Below are positions 42,148 to 50,881 of a stretch of 64,000 nt of DNA, piece by piece. Every line of letters begins with the position of its first letter. Position 1 is the first letter of the stretch. The stretch comes from DASRLE01 sp963825315 (lineage in GTDB: Bacteria > Verrucomicrobiota > Verrucomicrobiia > Limisphaerales > Palsa-1400). A model generated the notes under the pieces. That model did no database searches. It saw only the letters and a program-made list of their open reading frames with translations, and was not told the DNA's origin. The translations under genes and the position numbers were made by a program. The stretch is taken from assembly GCA_963825315.1 (NCBI GenBank), contig CAWGST010000001.1, positions 1,612,001 through 1,676,000 on the forward strand. Reading direction: 5' to 3'.

Positions 42148-42960
42148 TCAAGGCGGCACGGGCTGGCCGTTGAAAGTCCAGTTGATGTCCGGACGGCCGG
42201 GGTCGCCGGGTCTGCTCCCGACGTTGGCGCAGATGTAGAAATACTTGAAATAGGCGGTGTGGCCATCCTCAAAGGTCAGATCGGCGCCGGCGTTGTGGCG
42301 CGAGCTTTCCATGGCGTAGCAACAATGGGAGGTGCCGAGTTCATTGGCCGGGCTGGTACCGTAGAACGGAAGTTCCGCCGCATGTGTGCGCGATTCCGAA
42401 AGGAAAACGAAGGCCGACGGGTGCAAAACCATGGTCGCCTTGAAAGGAATATCCGTTTCCATGCCGGTGTTGCCTTTGTAATTCATCCCGTAATTGAAAA
42501 CAATCCGCTGCATCAGATTGAAATCGGGAGCCAGTGCGTCGGAAGTCGGGCAGGTGAAAAGGGTCTTGCCGTTGACGAAGTTGGCCGGGTTGGCGGCGTA
42601 CTGCCAGAGCGGACTTTTTCCAACGTAGGGCGGAAGGACATTGTACCAAACCGTCATGCCCTCGCCGGCGTTCTCAAAGGCGGTCAGGTCGGCCCACATG
42701 GGATCGTCTTCATTATAGCCGCCCAGCGCGCCGGGAGTTCCATTGGTGATCTTTGCGTCTGGAAAGATCTGCCTGCTGTCATCCAGATACAGGGTCTGGG
42801 CCAGCCCCCATTGTTTGAGGCTGCTGGAGCAGTTGGCTCGACAGGCCTCTTGCCTGGCCCTGGCCAAAGCAGGCAGAAGCATGGCCGCCAGGATGGCGAT
42901 GATGGCAATGACGACCAGCAATTCGATCAAGGTGAATCCCGCAACTTTTTGTTTCTTCAT
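42148..42960 (-). CDS. Prepilin-like protein with H-X9-DG motif
   Basis: 270 residues. The prepilin peptidase site and helix are GFTLIELLVVIAIIAILAAM; the C-terminal region has RHNAGADLTFEDGHTAYF, i.e. His, nine residues, Asp-Gly, the H-X9-DG tail of the large DUF1559-like PulG family of Planctomycetes/Verrucomicrobia. ATG at 42960 preferred over GTG at 42966. Faces away from the Sel1-trypsin gene. Confidence 0.9.
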   Translation of the reverse strand: MKKQKVAGFTLIELLVVIAIIAILAAMLLPALARARQEACRANCSSSLKQWGLAQTLYLDDSRQIFPDAKITNGTPGALGGYNEDDPMWADLTAFENAGEGMTVWYNVLPPYVGKSPLWQYAANPANFVNGKTLFTCPTSDALAPDFNLMQRIVFNYGMNYKGNTGMETDIPFKATMVLHPSAFVFLSESRTHAAELPFYGTSPANELGTSHCCYAMESSRHNAGADLTFEDGHTAYFKYFYICANVGSRPGDPGRPDINWTFNGQPVPP

Positions 42961-43074
42961 CGGCACAGGCTAAGCAGAATTGAGACTCAATCTCAACAAA
43001 TAAAAACGACAGGGATTCTCTGACAAAGAGTTTTCTCGTTGAAACACCCTTTCTTTTGACGGTAGGATTGCACA

Positions 43075-44760
43075 GTGAGCCTTCCGCGCCCCATTCGACG
43101 TTTTCGGTTGCCGTTGCCGGCTCTGTTGGCGATTGGCCTTGCGGCAGCCTCCCTGGCGCCGGGGCAGGAGACGAACACGCCAGGCCAGCCGACAACGAAT
43201 GTTGCCGGGTTTGAGCCCAAGCCCGCCGTGGCCGCCGGCGACGACACCAACCCCCGGCAGAAATACACCCCGCCGTCGTCCAATTCGATTGCGTTTCAGG
43301 AAACCAGGGCGCGGGCGGAAAAGGGAGAGGCAGCCGCACAAAGTGAACTGGGCCTGAGGTATGACCTTGGGCAGGGTGTGGCGCAAGACTACGCCGAGGC
43401 GGTGAAGTGGTTGCGCAAAGCGGCGGAGCAAGGGCACCCCGGCGCGCAACTCCTCCTTGGCTTGCACTGCCAAAACGGGGATGGCATCCGGCAAGACTAC
43501 GCCGAGGCGGTGAAGTGGCTGCGCAAGGCGGCGGACCAGGGCGGCGCGGAGGCGCAATACAATCTGGGTGTGTGTTATTTCCGCGGGCACGGCGTCCTGC
43601 AAGATTACGCCGAGGCGGTGAAGTGGTATCGCAAAGCTGCCGGGCAAGGCGATCCAATGGCCCAATACAATCTGGGTGTGTGCTGTTTCCGGGGGCAGGG
43701 TGTCGCGCAAGACTACGCCGAAGCGGTGAAGTGGTACCGCAAGGCTGCCGAGCAGGACGGGCTGGCGGCAGAATACAATCTGGGTTTGTGTTACCACAAT
43801 GGGCAGGGTGTGGCGCAAGACTACGCCGAAGCTGTGAAGTGGTTCCGCAAAGCGGCGGAACAGGGCGATGCGGCGGCACAATACGATCTTGGATTCATGT
43901 ATGGCGAGGGCCAGGGCATGTCAAAGGATTATGTCGAAGCTTACAAGTGGTACAACCTCGCCGCCGCACAAAATGAAACCAACGCGATTCGGAACCGCGA
44001 CATTGTTGCCAGTGCCATGACGCCTTTGCAGATTATAGAAGGGCAGCGGCTTTCCCGCGAATTCGTTGTGCGCAAGGAAGGCGGCCCTGCCAATCGAGCC
44101 GACAGCCAGGATTCGGTTGAGATTGGAACCTGGTTTCGCTTCACCGGCGCCGGCTTTTTCGTGACGGAGGACGGCTGCCTGCTGACCTGTTATCATGTGG
44201 TCGAGAACGCGGCCCGGATCGCCATAAGAACGAAGGCAGGCACATTCCCGGCAACGCTGGTGAAGGCGGACAAGGCCAACGACGTGGCATTGTTGAAAGT
44301 GGCCGGCACATTTTCCGCGTTGCCGGTCGCGCCGAGTCGAGGGGTGAAGCCGGGCGCATCGGTCTTTACCATCGGTTTCCCGACTGTCGAACTGCGGGGT
44401 TTCTCCCCCAAACTGGCCAAAGGCGAGATCAGCAGTTTGAACGGGATGCAGGATGACCCGCGCGAGTTTCAAATCAGTGTTGCGGTGCGGCCGGGCAATG
44501 CGGGCGGGCCGCTCGTGAACGGATACGGAAACGTGGTGGGCCTTGTGGAAGCGCCACTGGCGGACGTTGCCGCGCCCGAAATCACCGCCTCGTTGCCGCA
44601 GAACGCCCATTACGCCATGAAAAGCTCCGTCCTGAACGTGTTGCTGGAAAGTGTGCCGGAAGTGTCGGCCAAATTGAAAGAGCCGAACAGCACAGAGGAA
44701 AAGTTTGAGGATGCGGCCAAAGAGGCCGGGAACGCGATTGCCCTTGTTTTGGTATATTGA
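43075..44760 (+). CDS. Sel1-repeat protein fused to an inactive trypsin-like domain
   Basis: 561 residues, GTG start, with a signal peptide (PLPALLAIGLAAASLAPGQ). Residues ~85-310 are five to six Sel1 repeats, each close to GVAQDYAEAVKWYRKAA-EQG. From ~345 a trypsin-like domain: His in CLLTCYHVVENA, Asp in KANDVALLKV, but the catalytic Ser is Ala in RPGNAGGPLVN (codon GCG). So it should not cleave; a scaffold or peptide-binding role is possible. No other genes in its unit are apparent; the DUF433 gene follows by ~100 bp. Confidence 0.85.
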   Translation: MSLPRPIRRFRLPLPALLAIGLAAASLAPGQETNTPGQPTTNVAGFEPKPAVAAGDDTNPRQKYTPPSSNSIAFQETRARAEKGEAAAQSELGLRYDLGQGVAQDYAEAVKWLRKAAEQGHPGAQLLLGLHCQNGDGIRQDYAEAVKWLRKAADQGGAEAQYNLGVCYFRGHGVLQDYAEAVKWYRKAAGQGDPMAQYNLGVCCFRGQGVAQDYAEAVKWYRKAAEQDGLAAEYNLGLCYHNGQGVAQDYAEAVKWFRKAAEQGDAAAQYDLGFMYGEGQGMSKDYVEAYKWYNLAAAQNETNAIRNRDIVASAMTPLQIIEGQRLSREFVVRKEGGPANRADSQDSVEIGTWFRFTGAGFFVTEDGCLLTCYHVVENAARIAIRTKAGTFPATLVKADKANDVALLKVAGTFSALPVAPSRGVKPGASVFTIGFPTVELRGFSPKLAKGEISSLNGMQDDPREFQISVAVRPGNAGGPLVNGYGNVVGLVEAPLADVAAPEITASLPQNAHYAMKSSVLNVLLESVPEVSAKLKEPNSTEEKFEDAAKEAGNAIALVLVY

Positions 44761-44856
44761 GTGGGCTTGTCCGCAGTGTGCGCCCTGGGATTTATTACTT
44801 TTGGCTGGCAACGAAGATCTTGCCGAAACAATTTTCATGGAATACCTTTTCGCTGC

Positions 44857-45081
44857 GTGGATTACAGCCACATCATCACGATAGAGTCTGGCAAGCGCAG
44901 CGGCAAGCCGTGCATCCGGGGGATGAGGATCACCGTTTACGATGTCCTTGATTATCTGGCTTCAGGCATGACCGAAGAGGAGATTCTGGCCGACTTCTCC
45001 GAACTGACGCGCGAGGACATCAAGGCATGCCTGGCATTCGCCGCCGACCGTGAACGCAAGCTCTTCCCTCCAGCCGCGTGA
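44857..45081 (+). CDS. DUF433 antitoxin (VapB-like)
   Basis: 74 residues from GTG at 44857. The DUF433 motif runs IRGMRITVYDVLDYLASGMT then EEEILADFSELTREDIKACL, an HTH-type DNA-binding fold. The stop overlaps the ATG of the toxin gene by 4 bases. Expected to bind the DUF5615 toxin and repress the pair. Confidence 0.88.
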   Translation: MDYSHIITIESGKRSGKPCIRGMRITVYDVLDYLASGMTEEEILADFSELTREDIKACLAFAADRERKLFPPAA

Positions 45082-45425
45082 AACTCCTGCTGGATGAGAA
45101 CCTTTCCGACAGAATCATTCCGCAGATTCTTGACCTTTATCCTGACTCTGCACATGTCAAATCACACCAACTCATCCACAGAGATGACGGGCTGATTTGG
45201 GCGTTCGCCCAGCGACACGGTTTCACCATCGTATCAAAGGACTCAGACTTTCATCAGCGCAGCTTGCTTTTCGGACATCCACCCAAACTGGTTTTTATGC
45301 GCGTTGGCAATTGCGCGACAACTCAAATCACCGATATGTTGCGCGCCAATTTTGTTCTGATGTCTGCGTTCGATTCCGATCCGAACGCCAGCATCCTGGT
45401 TCTTCCTTCCCAACGAAACGATTAA
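45078..45425 (+). CDS. DUF5615 PIN-like toxin
   Basis: 115 residues of the DUF5615 family (Mut7-C/PIN-like nucleases): KLLLDENLSDRIIPQI with the first acidic residues, DGLIWAFAQRHGFTIVSKDSD and FVLMSAFDSDPNASILVL. Paired with the DUF433 antitoxin as a VapBC-like system. Presumed ribonuclease; target unknown. Confidence 0.87.
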   Translation: MKLLLDENLSDRIIPQILDLYPDSAHVKSHQLIHRDDGLIWAFAQRHGFTIVSKDSDFHQRSLLFGHPPKLVFMRVGNCATTQITDMLRANFVLMSAFDSDPNASILVLPSQRND

Positions 45426-45454
45426 ACGTCCGGAGCTTTCGGAAACAACGACGC

Positions 45455-45721
45455 TCACGGGCGGGCAAGAATCCTGGCCAGCGTTGCGCTGTCGGCGGCC
45501 AGGTCAGCAGCGGAGTAATTCAGAGGCACCCCGCGTTGCTTGAGAAAGGTTTCCGTTTGCCAATAATCCAAGCCCAGCATTGCGCCGACCTGCCGATGGG
45601 AAAGGCGTCCGGCCCGATAGCCCTCGATCGCCGCGTCCTCCATGACGTGACGGCCCACCGCGTCCGGGATTTCTCCCCACTGACGGGCGACTTGATCCGG
45701 CAATTCCACAGTCACTTGCAT
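45455..45721 (-). CDS. UPF0175 family protein (putative antitoxin)
   Basis: 88 residues from ATG at 45721: MQVTVELPDQVARQWG, then YRAGRLSHRQVGAMLGLDYW and TETFLKQRGVPLNYS, the UPF0175 pattern. These are HTH-type proteins often paired with PIN toxins; none is adjacent on the same strand, so it may be solitary. A start at 45760 is the alternative. Confidence 0.8.
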   Translation of the reverse strand: MQVTVELPDQVARQWGEIPDAVGRHVMEDAAIEGYRAGRLSHRQVGAMLGLDYWQTETFLKQRGVPLNYSAADLAADSATLARILARP

Positions 45722-45754
45722 GATGGGGTTAATGTAACACGACGAAGGCACCTG

Positions 45755-45799
45755 TGGCAAGCCAATCCGGGGGAATGAGGATCACTGTTTACGACGTCA
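45755..45799 (+). pseudogene. Fragment of a DUF433 antitoxin gene
   Basis: About 45 bp nearly matching 44899-44944 of the intact DUF433 gene: GGCAAGCC, ATCCGGGGG, ATGAGGATCAC, GTTTACGA. One inserted base breaks the frame. It marks an older duplicated toxin-antitoxin module. Confidence 0.6.
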
Positions 45800-46003
45800 T
45801 TTCGAGAGCAACTCATTGAAAACGTCGTCGCCAGGATTGTCCCAGGTCTTCAACAAAGATTCTTCGGAGAGCTTCAGCCATGCCTCGCGTTTGGTGTCGC
45901 CGGCCTCAATGGTCACGCGCACAGGAGCGTTTTCGGGCAGGGACAACGGTCGCGGCAGGACAATTCTGCCGTTTTCGTAAATGGCATCAACCGTTGTCGT
46001 CAT
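45797..46003 (-). CDS. DUF104 (AF2212-like) antitoxin
   Basis: 68 residues: MTTTVDAIYENGRIVLPRPL and PVRVTIEAGD is the AF2212/DUF104 antitoxin pattern. Usually followed by a PIN-domain toxin; here none follows, only the DUF433 fragment, so the partner seems lost. Confidence 0.82.
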   Translation of the reverse strand: MTTTVDAIYENGRIVLPRPLSLPENAPVRVTIEAGDTKREAWLKLSEESLLKTWDNPGDDVFNELLSK

Positions 46004-46148
46004 GTAGAAAGCCTACCGGCTTATCCTGGCATTGGCAAGGGCCGATTCAGCGCCGCACAGAATCAGATAATGCTGGCGCTCAGCAAAACGCCGCCAATGG
46101 CTCCGGATTGAAACCAAGGCGTAATCGGCGGGTTCGCTGGAGCAAAGG

Positions 46149-46478
46149 TTAAGCTGCATATCTGTGTGCTCTTTGCTTGAGGACATAAAGCGGAAAACCT
46201 ATGCAAACACCCCAAATGAAACTGTTCAAGATCGAAAATGTCACAAGAACAAATGTGGTCGTCATGCCGGTCAATAACCATGACATCGGCGAGCTCAAGA
46301 CTCCGAGTAAAAGGCCGAAACTATTCTCCCAACGGGATGGAGGCGGCGACGGCACAAGACCAACAAGCTGCCATAAGCCAAGGTTTGGTAATGTGGCAAC
46401 GAACAGACCGTAAGTAATCCACATAAGCAGAAGATTGCTGGCGGCAATGATAAGGAATATTTTAATGAACTTTTTCAT
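46149..46478 (-). CDS. Small membrane protein
   Basis: 109 residues with about three hydrophobic helices (KIFLIIAASNLLLMWITY; FGLLLGVLSSPMSWLLTG; FSILNSFIWGVCIGFPLYVL). The family was not recognised. The ~170 bp beyond it, to 46647, is AT-rich and would hold the promoter of the CPBP-thiL-tsaEB operon. Confidence 0.6.
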   Translation of the reverse strand: MKKFIKIFLIIAASNLLLMWITYGLFVATLPNLGLWQLVGLVPSPPPSRWENSFGLLLGVLSSPMSWLLTGMTTTFVLVTFSILNSFIWGVCIGFPLYVLKQRAHRYAA

Positions 46479-46647
46479 ACGCTCATGCAGCCTAACTTTT
46501 TATTATGCGACGGCTGGTTTGTATATTGAAACCAATCCCCTGACCGAATCGGAAAGTCGCAAGTTGATCATAATCAACAAAAACCTTGTCTTAATATACA
46601 ACCGCCGGATCGTTTATTGAAACACAATTTCTCCTTTCAAGGTTGAA

Positions 46648-47421
46648 ATGTGCCGCCTGCCGACCTTAGCTTCTGCCATGGTTTCGGAAAAATCGTGGAG
46701 CATTGATGCGGTTGCGCGCCTGTTCCTGGGCGTCATCGTGACGCTTTGCTGCGGCCTGTTCCTGAGCGGGCTTTTGGATACGATGAAGCTGGGACTTTCG
46801 CCGGAGCAGCTCCAGTTTGTGCAAATGATCGTTTTGGTCGTGTTCTTCCAGGGCGCCGCCCTGGTCTGGATTGCCGTGTTTCTTCGTCAGTCAAATATAT
46901 CGTGGCGCGCGGCTTTCGGGCTGCGTCCGCCCTCGCGGACCAGGGCCGTCGCCGCCGGTCTGGCGGTTGGCGTCATGGTCCTGCCGTTCGCGTGGTTGTT
47001 GCAATGGATTTCGGAGGACGCGATGGAGTGGATGAAATTCAAGCCCGTCGCCCAGGCCGCGGTGAAGGAATTGCAGAATTCCGCCCTGCCCGTTCCGGAA
47101 AAGATTCTGTTTGGGGTGCTCACCATTCTGCTCGCGCCCATCGCGGAAGAGGCGCTGTTCCGGGGGATTCTGTATCCGACCATCAAACAGGCGGGCCATC
47201 CGCGGTGGGCGCTGTGGGGGACCTCGGTGGTTTTTGGGATTCTGCATTTCAACATGGCCACCCTGGCGCCATTGGTGTTTTTGGCGGTTGTGCTGGCGTT
47301 TCTCTATGAGTCCTCGGACAGTCTGCTCACGCCCATCGCGACCCACAGCATGTTTAACGCGGCCAACTTTTTCTATTTGGTTTGCACGGACCCGATCAAT
47401 CGCTTGCTGCATCTCTCATGA
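46648..47421 (+). CDS. CPBP family intramembrane metalloprotease
   Basis: 257 residues with about eight hydrophobic segments. The CPBP (Abi/CAAX protease) motifs are EEALFRGILYPTIKQ, FGILHFNMATLAPL and THSMFNAANFFYL, giving the Glu-Glu, His and His/Asn sites. In this family roles range from prenyl-protein processing to bacteriocin immunity; the substrate here is unknown. Its stop overlaps thiL (ATGA). ATG at 46678 is another possible start. Confidence 0.88.
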   Translation: MCRLPTLASAMVSEKSWSIDAVARLFLGVIVTLCCGLFLSGLLDTMKLGLSPEQLQFVQMIVLVVFFQGAALVWIAVFLRQSNISWRAAFGLRPPSRTRAVAAGLAVGVMVLPFAWLLQWISEDAMEWMKFKPVAQAAVKELQNSALPVPEKILFGVLTILLAPIAEEALFRGILYPTIKQAGHPRWALWGTSVVFGILHFNMATLAPLVFLAVVLAFLYESSDSLLTPIATHSMFNAANFFYLVCTDPINRLLHLS

Positions 47422-48350
47422 ACGAATTCGAACTCATCGCGCAATGGACCCGTTCCCTGCCGGACAATGCCTCGGTGATTGTGGGGGCGGGCGATGATTG
47501 CGCGGTGTTGGATTCGGGCCAGCCGGGCCGGTATCTCCTGCTCAAGACGGACGCGGTCGTGCAAGGCATTCATTTTTCCGCGACGGCGGAACCGGAGCAG
47601 ATTGGCCACAAGGCGCTGGGGCGCTGCCTGAGCGACATTGCGGCCATGGCGGGACGGCCGATTGCGGCGTTGATCACGATGGCGCTGCCCAGCCATTTCG
47701 AGGCCGCCTTCCTGCGAGGCATTTACGCCGGCATGAGCCGCCTGGCGGAGCAACACGGGGTGGCCATTGTCGGCGGGGAAACCACCACCAACCCGGAACG
47801 GCTGCTGATCTCGGTCTGTCTGCTGGGCGATGTCGCCGCGGACAAATGCATATTGCGGTCCGGGGCGAAAGGGGGCGACGCGCTGTTTGTCACGGGCGAG
47901 TTGGGCGGATCGCTGGCGGGAAGACATCTGGAGTTCGAGCCGCGCCTGGCCGAGGCGCGCTGGCTGGCCGGTCATTTTGCGATTCACGCGATGATTGATC
48001 TGAGTGATGGATTGGCGGGCGACCTGCGTCATTTGTTGCGGCGCAGCAACGCGGGGGCGGAAATTCTGGCCCGGGCCATCCCCATCAGCCGCGCGGCGCG
48101 GTTGCAGGCCAGGGCCGGGTCTTCGGCCAAGACCCCGCTCCTGGCCGCGTTGAGCGACGGGGAGGATTTCGAATTGCTTTTCACAGTGGCGGGCAGGGAC
48201 GCGGCGCCATTGCTGGAGGCCTGGAAAAAACAATTCCCGAAAACGCGCCTGAGCTGCATTGGCAAAATCACGTCCGCGCCCGGTTTGAAACTGCGGGACA
48301 AAACCGGGGTGCATTCCCTCGAGGCCCATGGCTACGTTCATTTCGCATAA
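47418..48350 (+). CDS. thiL: Thiamine-monophosphate kinase
   Basis: ATP-dependent phosphorylation of thiamine phosphate to thiamine diphosphate. 310 residues from ATG at 47418. Motifs: VGAGDDCAVLD, KTDAVVQGIHFS, LGRCLSDIAAMAG, AIVGGETTTNPER, MIDLSDGLAGDL, and SDGEDFELLF. With thiE it completes late thiamine synthesis in this segment. Overlaps the CPBP stop and, at the 3' end, the tsaE start. Confidence 0.95.
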   Translation: MNEFELIAQWTRSLPDNASVIVGAGDDCAVLDSGQPGRYLLLKTDAVVQGIHFSATAEPEQIGHKALGRCLSDIAAMAGRPIAALITMALPSHFEAAFLRGIYAGMSRLAEQHGVAIVGGETTTNPERLLISVCLLGDVAADKCILRSGAKGGDALFVTGELGGSLAGRHLEFEPRLAEARWLAGHFAIHAMIDLSDGLAGDLRHLLRRSNAGAEILARAIPISRAARLQARAGSSAKTPLLAALSDGEDFELLFTVAGRDAAPLLEAWKKQFPKTRLSCIGKITSAPGLKLRDKTGVHSLEAHGYVHFA

Positions 48351-48768
48351 TCCCGCCGAAACGGAATCGCTGGGCGAGGAGTGGGGACGCCAGGCCCAAA
48401 ACGGATGGCTCATCGGGCTCAGCGGCGGCCTGGGGGCGGGCAAGACGCAACTGGTCAGCGGCCTGGCGCGCGGGCTGGGGGCGGCGGAGCGCGCGCCCTC
48501 GCCCACCTTCGCGCTCGTCCATGAATATCGCGGCGGACGATTGCCGCTCTTTCATGTTGACCTTTACCGCCTCGCGACGCGCGAACAAATCATCGCCGCC
48601 GGGCTGGAATCTTATCTGGTCAGACCGCGCGGGGTGGCGGTGGTGGAATGGATCGAGCGCTGGCTTGGGGGCGAGGGCGTTCCACTGGCCGGGAAATACC
48701 GCCGCGTGCAAATCAAAACCCTCGGCGAGACGGAGCGGGAAATTCTTTATGAAGATTTTGGCGGTTGA
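48328..48768 (+). CDS. tsaE: tRNA threonylcarbamoyladenosine synthesis ATPase TsaE
   Basis: ATPase of the TsaBDE complex making t6A37 in tRNA. 146 residues: Walker A GLGAGKTQLVSGLARGLG, the SPTFALVHEYRGG switch, FHVDLYRL and VVEWIERW. Overlaps thiL by 23 bp and tsaB by 20 bp. Confidence 0.95.
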   Translation: MATFISHNPAETESLGEEWGRQAQNGWLIGLSGGLGAGKTQLVSGLARGLGAAERAPSPTFALVHEYRGGRLPLFHVDLYRLATREQIIAAGLESYLVRPRGVAVVEWIERWLGGEGVPLAGKYRRVQIKTLGETEREILYEDFGG

Positions 48769-49399
48769 GTTTTCATCCGAATGCCGGAGCGCCGCCTTGC
48801 TGCAAGGCGGAGAGCTGCTCGGCCACGCCGCCGAAACCGGCGGACGGCGCGTCATCGGTTTGGTGGAGCAGGCCCTGCAACAGGCCGGTTGCGAGCGGGA
48901 AGAAGTGGAAACAATCGCGGTGGGACTTGGCCCCGGCTCTTATGCCGGCATTCGCGGCGCGATTGCTTTTGCCCAGGGATGGCAATTGGGGCTGGGCGTC
49001 AATCTCGTCGGCGTCAGCAGCGTCGAATGTCTGGCGGCCAGGGCTGAAATGGAAAAAATCTTCGGGCCGGTCAATATCGTGGTGGACGCGCAGCGCAATG
49101 AGTTTTACCTGGCGCGCTTCGAAATTGGGGCCGGCGCGCGCCGACGGGTCGAGCCGCTGCGTTTGGCGGCGCTTTCCGAAATCGAAAAGAGGGACGCCGC
49201 GGGAGAGAAGATCGTTGGGCCGGACATCACTCCGTGGTTTCCGCGGGCCATCAACCTGTATCCTGACGCGGCGGTGTTGGGAGGCCTGGCCGGCGCGCGC
49301 GCCGATTTTGTTTCCGGGGACAAACTGGAACCGATCTACCTGCGCGAAACCGCCTTCAAAAAAGCGCCGCCATTGCGTATCCTCGGAAATGACGAATGA
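48749..49399 (+). CDS. tsaB: tRNA threonylcarbamoyladenosine synthesis protein TsaB
   Basis: Scaffold partner of TsaD in t6A formation. 216 residues. KILAVEFSSECRSAALL, then GLGPGSYAGIRGAIAFAQGW, the ASKHA-type motif of TsaB. Longer in-frame starts overlap tsaE and are not homologous. The final codons run into the AATGACGAA-type repeat (LGNDE stop). Confidence 0.94.
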   Translation: MKILAVEFSSECRSAALLQGGELLGHAAETGGRRVIGLVEQALQQAGCEREEVETIAVGLGPGSYAGIRGAIAFAQGWQLGLGVNLVGVSSVECLAARAEMEKIFGPVNIVVDAQRNEFYLARFEIGAGARRRVEPLRLAALSEIEKRDAAGEKIVGPDITPWFPRAINLYPDAAVLGGLAGARADFVSGDKLEPIYLRETAFKKAPPLRILGNDE

Positions 49400-49555
49400 C
49401 GAAGCACGAATGTCTAATGAATGACTGACAAGAAATGACTAATGACGAAATCCTAATGACCAATCAATGCCCAAATGACCCAATGACGAAATTTCGTCAT
49501 TCGAGCTTCGTCCTTAATTGGTCATTTATAGCTTCGTCATTAGTCATTTCAGCTT
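49385..49555 (+). repeat. AATGACGAA-type dispersed repeat, copy 2
   Basis: Multiple AATGACGAA/TTCGTCATT units, including a perfect 20-bp palindrome AATGACGAAATTTCGTCATT (49482-49501). About 75 bp match the minus strand of 1212-1290. From ATG at 49483 a signal-peptide-like small ORF (MTKFRHSSFVLNWSFIASSL) runs to a stop at 49565-49567, overlapping the glycosyltransferase start in another frame. Confidence 0.88.
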
Positions 49556-49558
49556 CCC

Positions 49559-50881
49559 ATGCCTGAGAATCCTCCATTGCGCATCGTGCAAATAACTCCC
49601 GGCGCGGGCAGGATGTTCTGCGGCGCGTGCCTGCGGGACAACGCCCTGGTCACGGCGTTGCGCCAACTGGGCCATGCGGCGTTGATGGCGCCGCTGTATC
49701 TGCCGTTGACCCTGGATGAGGAAGATCAAAGCGCCGGCAGGCCGATTTTTTTCAGCGGCATTAACGTTTATCTCGAACAACAGTCGGCCCTCTTTCGCCA
49801 TGCGCCGGCCTGGCTGCATCAGGCGCTGGCTTCCCCCACGCTGCTGAAATGGGCGTCGGGCGCGGCGGCGAAAACGCGCCCCACGGATTTGGGCCGGATG
49901 ACCCTGTCCATGCTGCGCGGCGAAGAAGGCAAGCAGGCGCGGGAGTTGGAGGAATTGATTGACTGGCTGCGCGCCGAAAAGCCGGACGTGGTGAGTTTGT
50001 CCAACGCCTTGCTGGTCGGGATGGCGCGGCGCATCAAAGCGGAGTTGCGCGCGCCGGTGCTTTGCTCCTTGCAAGGGGAAGATTGGTTTCTCGACGCGCT
50101 GCCATCGCCGGACCGCGAAACAGCCTGGCAAACGGCGGCGGAACGCGCGGCGGACGTGGACTTGTTCATCGCCCCCAGCCGCTATTTTGCGGAGCTGATG
50201 CAGCGCCGCTTGAAACTCGCGCCGGAGCGGGTGCGGGTCCTGGCCAACGGGCTGAATCTGGACGGCTACGCCGCCGCCCCGGGCCAGGGCGATGTTCAGC
50301 CGCCCGTGCTCGGCTACTTCGCGCGCATGTGCCGGGAGAAAGGTTTGGAGACATTGGTCAACGCCTTCATCGTTTTGAAAAAGCGCGGACGGGTCAGGGA
50401 CTTGAAGCTGCGCGTTGGCGGCAGTTGCGGACCGGCGGACCAGGTTGTGGTGGACGAATTGCGCGCGCGCCTGGAAGAAAGCGGCCTGCTGGCGGATGTT
50501 GAGTTCCGTCCGAATTTATCCCGCGCGGACAAGCAGGCTTTTCTTCGCTCGCTGTCCGTGTTTTCCGTGCCCGCCATTTATGGCGAAGCCTTTGGTTTGT
50601 ATGTGATCGAGGCCCTGGCCTGCGGCGTGCCGGTGGTGCAGCCGCGTCACGCCGCGTTTCCGGAATTGATCGCCGCCACCGGGGGCGGGCTGTTGTGCGC
50701 GCCCGGGGACGAGCCGGCGCTGGCCGACGCCATCGAGAGTCTGTTGCTGGACCCGGCCCGCGCGCGCTCGCTGGGCGAGGCCGGCCAAAAGGCCGTCCGG
50801 GAACAGTTCGGCATCGAGACCATGGCGCGGCGGATGGCGGAAGTCTGCCGCGAAGCCGTGGTGGCGGCTTCCGGCTCCTAA
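49559..50881 (+). CDS. Group 4 glycosyltransferase
   Basis: 440 residues, two Rossmann-like halves. N-terminal RIVQITPGAGRMFCGACLRD; donor-binding half: VLANGLNLDGY, LGYFARMCREKGLETLVNAF and VPAIYGEAFGLYVIEALACG with the EX7E motif (E in GEAFGLYVIE), then VVQPRHAAFPELI. Adds a nucleotide-sugar to an unknown acceptor. The stop codon overlaps the 4-bp target duplication CTAA of the IS directly downstream. Confidence 0.9.
   Translation: MPENPPLRIVQITPGAGRMFCGACLRDNALVTALRQLGHAALMAPLYLPLTLDEEDQSAGRPIFFSGINVYLEQQSALFRHAPAWLHQALASPTLLKWASGAAAKTRPTDLGRMTLSMLRGEEGKQARELEELIDWLRAEKPDVVSLSNALLVGMARRIKAELRAPVLCSLQGEDWFLDALPSPDRETAWQTAAERAADVDLFIAPSRYFAELMQRRLKLAPERVRVLANGLNLDGYAAAPGQGDVQPPVLGYFARMCREKGLETLVNAFIVLKKRGRVRDLKLRVGGSCGPADQVVVDELRARLEESGLLADVEFRPNLSRADKQAFLRSLSVFSVPAIYGEAFGLYVIEALACGVPVVQPRHAAFPELIAATGGGLLCAPGDEPALADAIESLLLDPARARSLGEAGQKAVREQFGIETMARRMAEVCREAVVAASGS

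Noticed and set aside
42779..43881. Minus-strand long frames opposite the Sel1-repeat gene
   Set aside because: Repetitive because the Sel1 gene is repetitive; the plus strand encodes the real protein.
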